From contig NZ_CP045492.1 in NCBI RefSeq assembly GCF_015500055.1, positions 3,358,501 through 3,422,500 of the forward strand: a DNA stretch of 64,000 nt, in the 5' to 3' direction. Below are positions 63,898 to 64,000 of the stretch, one piece after another. The notes beneath the pieces were generated by a model that saw only the letters and a program-made list of their open reading frames with translations, searched no databases and had not been told where the DNA came from. Within the stretch, counting starts at the first letter, position 1. Each line of letters begins with the position of its first letter. Position numbers and translations under genes: made by a program. Origin of the DNA: Mesorhizobium sp. NBSH29. Its GTDB lineage: Bacteria > Pseudomonadota > Alphaproteobacteria > Rhizobiales > Rhizobiaceae.

Positions 63898-64000
63898 GCC
63901 TCATTACTCTCGATAGTTTTGCCGCCGGAAAATGGGTTGCGCCCGCCGGCACGATTTCCGAGCTTAAAAGCGCTGTCACCGGCGAGGCTATTGCCCGCAT
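63894..64000 (+). CDS. paaZ: Oxepin-CoA hydrolase/aldehyde dehydrogenase PaaZ (N-terminal part, cut by window edge)
   Basis: From ATG 63894 the frame reads LITLDSFAAGKWVAPAGTIS then ELKSAVTGEAIARI. The DSFAAGKW and AVTGEAIAR pattern matches the start of PaaZ, whose aldehyde dehydrogenase domain comes first and whose hydratase domain follows. PaaZ cleaves the oxepin ring. Only 35 codons are visible. ATG overlaps the P450 stop (ATGA). Confidence 0.85.
   Translation, partial: MSLITLDSFAAGKWVAPAGTISELKSAVTGEAIAR

Noticed and set aside
1-64000. CRISPR array, prophage, tRNA or integrase-associated island
   Set aside because: No regularly spaced repeats, no tRNA clover-leaf sequence recognised, and no integrase or phage structural gene in the window.

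Overview
The window looks like a chromosomal segment of an alphaproteobacterium of the order Hyphomicrobiales (Rhizobiales). This rests on the division/cell-wall gene order, an alphaproteobacterial-type RNase P RNA, a dense cluster of GANTC (CcrM) sites, a two-domain ArsR-methyltransferase regulator coupled to metF, and the btaAB betaine-lipid pair. I cannot name genus or species. No tRNA, rRNA, CRISPR array or prophage was seen.

Layout. 1-15919 (minus strand): the division and cell-wall (dcw) cluster mraZ-rsmH-ftsL-ftsI-murE-murF-mraY-murD-ftsW-murG-murC-murB-(gap)-ddl-ftsQ-ftsA (ftsA runs off the left edge). Most junctions are 4-base ATGA overlaps. A 10-bp-periodic ATGGG repeat array lies upstream of mraZ, and seven GANTC sites fill the gap before ddl. 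16315-19654: a small lipoprotein and a galactitol-type PTS operon whose EIIC gene is cut by an IS5-family element. 19817-20222: rnpB. 20347-22767: peptidoglycan-associated genes (lytic transglycosylase, AmiD-type amidase) and a TerB/J-domain protein. 22943-27822: a lipoprotein, a BASS-type transporter, a winged-helix regulator and a TRAP transporter (DctMQP). 27954-31595: a divergent fused hydantoinase/5-oxoprolinase. 31721-32526: an ArsR/SRPBCC pair. 32751-37093: a CUT1 sugar-type ABC importer. 37188-39091: btaA-btaB behind a Pho box. 39094-44012: a serine hydrolase, GH25 lysozyme, MltB-like transglycosylase and an ornithine/lysine-type decarboxylase. 44140-44800: a decayed EamA transporter and a 28-codon membrane ORF. 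44873-46815: metF with its SahR-like regulator. 46953-52006: DUF2293-like, MOSC, KASIII-like, EttA and a lysophospholipase-like hydrolase. 52130-54951: a CoA-transferase and a TPP enzyme, translationally coupled. 55020-55994: DoxX and Rrf2. 56240-64000: the phenylacetate operon paaX, paaABCDE, paaI, paaK, a cytochrome P450, and the start of paaZ at the right edge.

How the genes work together. The left third builds and divides the cell wall, and the muropeptide hydrolases at 20-22 kb and 40-43 kb remodel it. The middle holds uptake systems with adjacent catabolic or regulatory genes. The right end converts phenylacetate to phenylacetyl-CoA (PaaK), epoxidises the ring (PaaABCDE) and starts ring cleavage (PaaZ). 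The P450 lies inside the translationally coupled chain between paaK and paaZ, which suggests an upstream aromatic oxidation feeding the pathway.

I did not find a clearly new multi-gene system. The most interesting leads are the P450 embedded in the paa operon, the Pho box before btaAB, the GANTC cluster before ddl-ftsQA, the 28-codon membrane ORF, the CoA-transferase/TPP pair, and several near-perfect palindromes that look like operators of local regulators. Function calls are from sequence reading alone; no database search was run.
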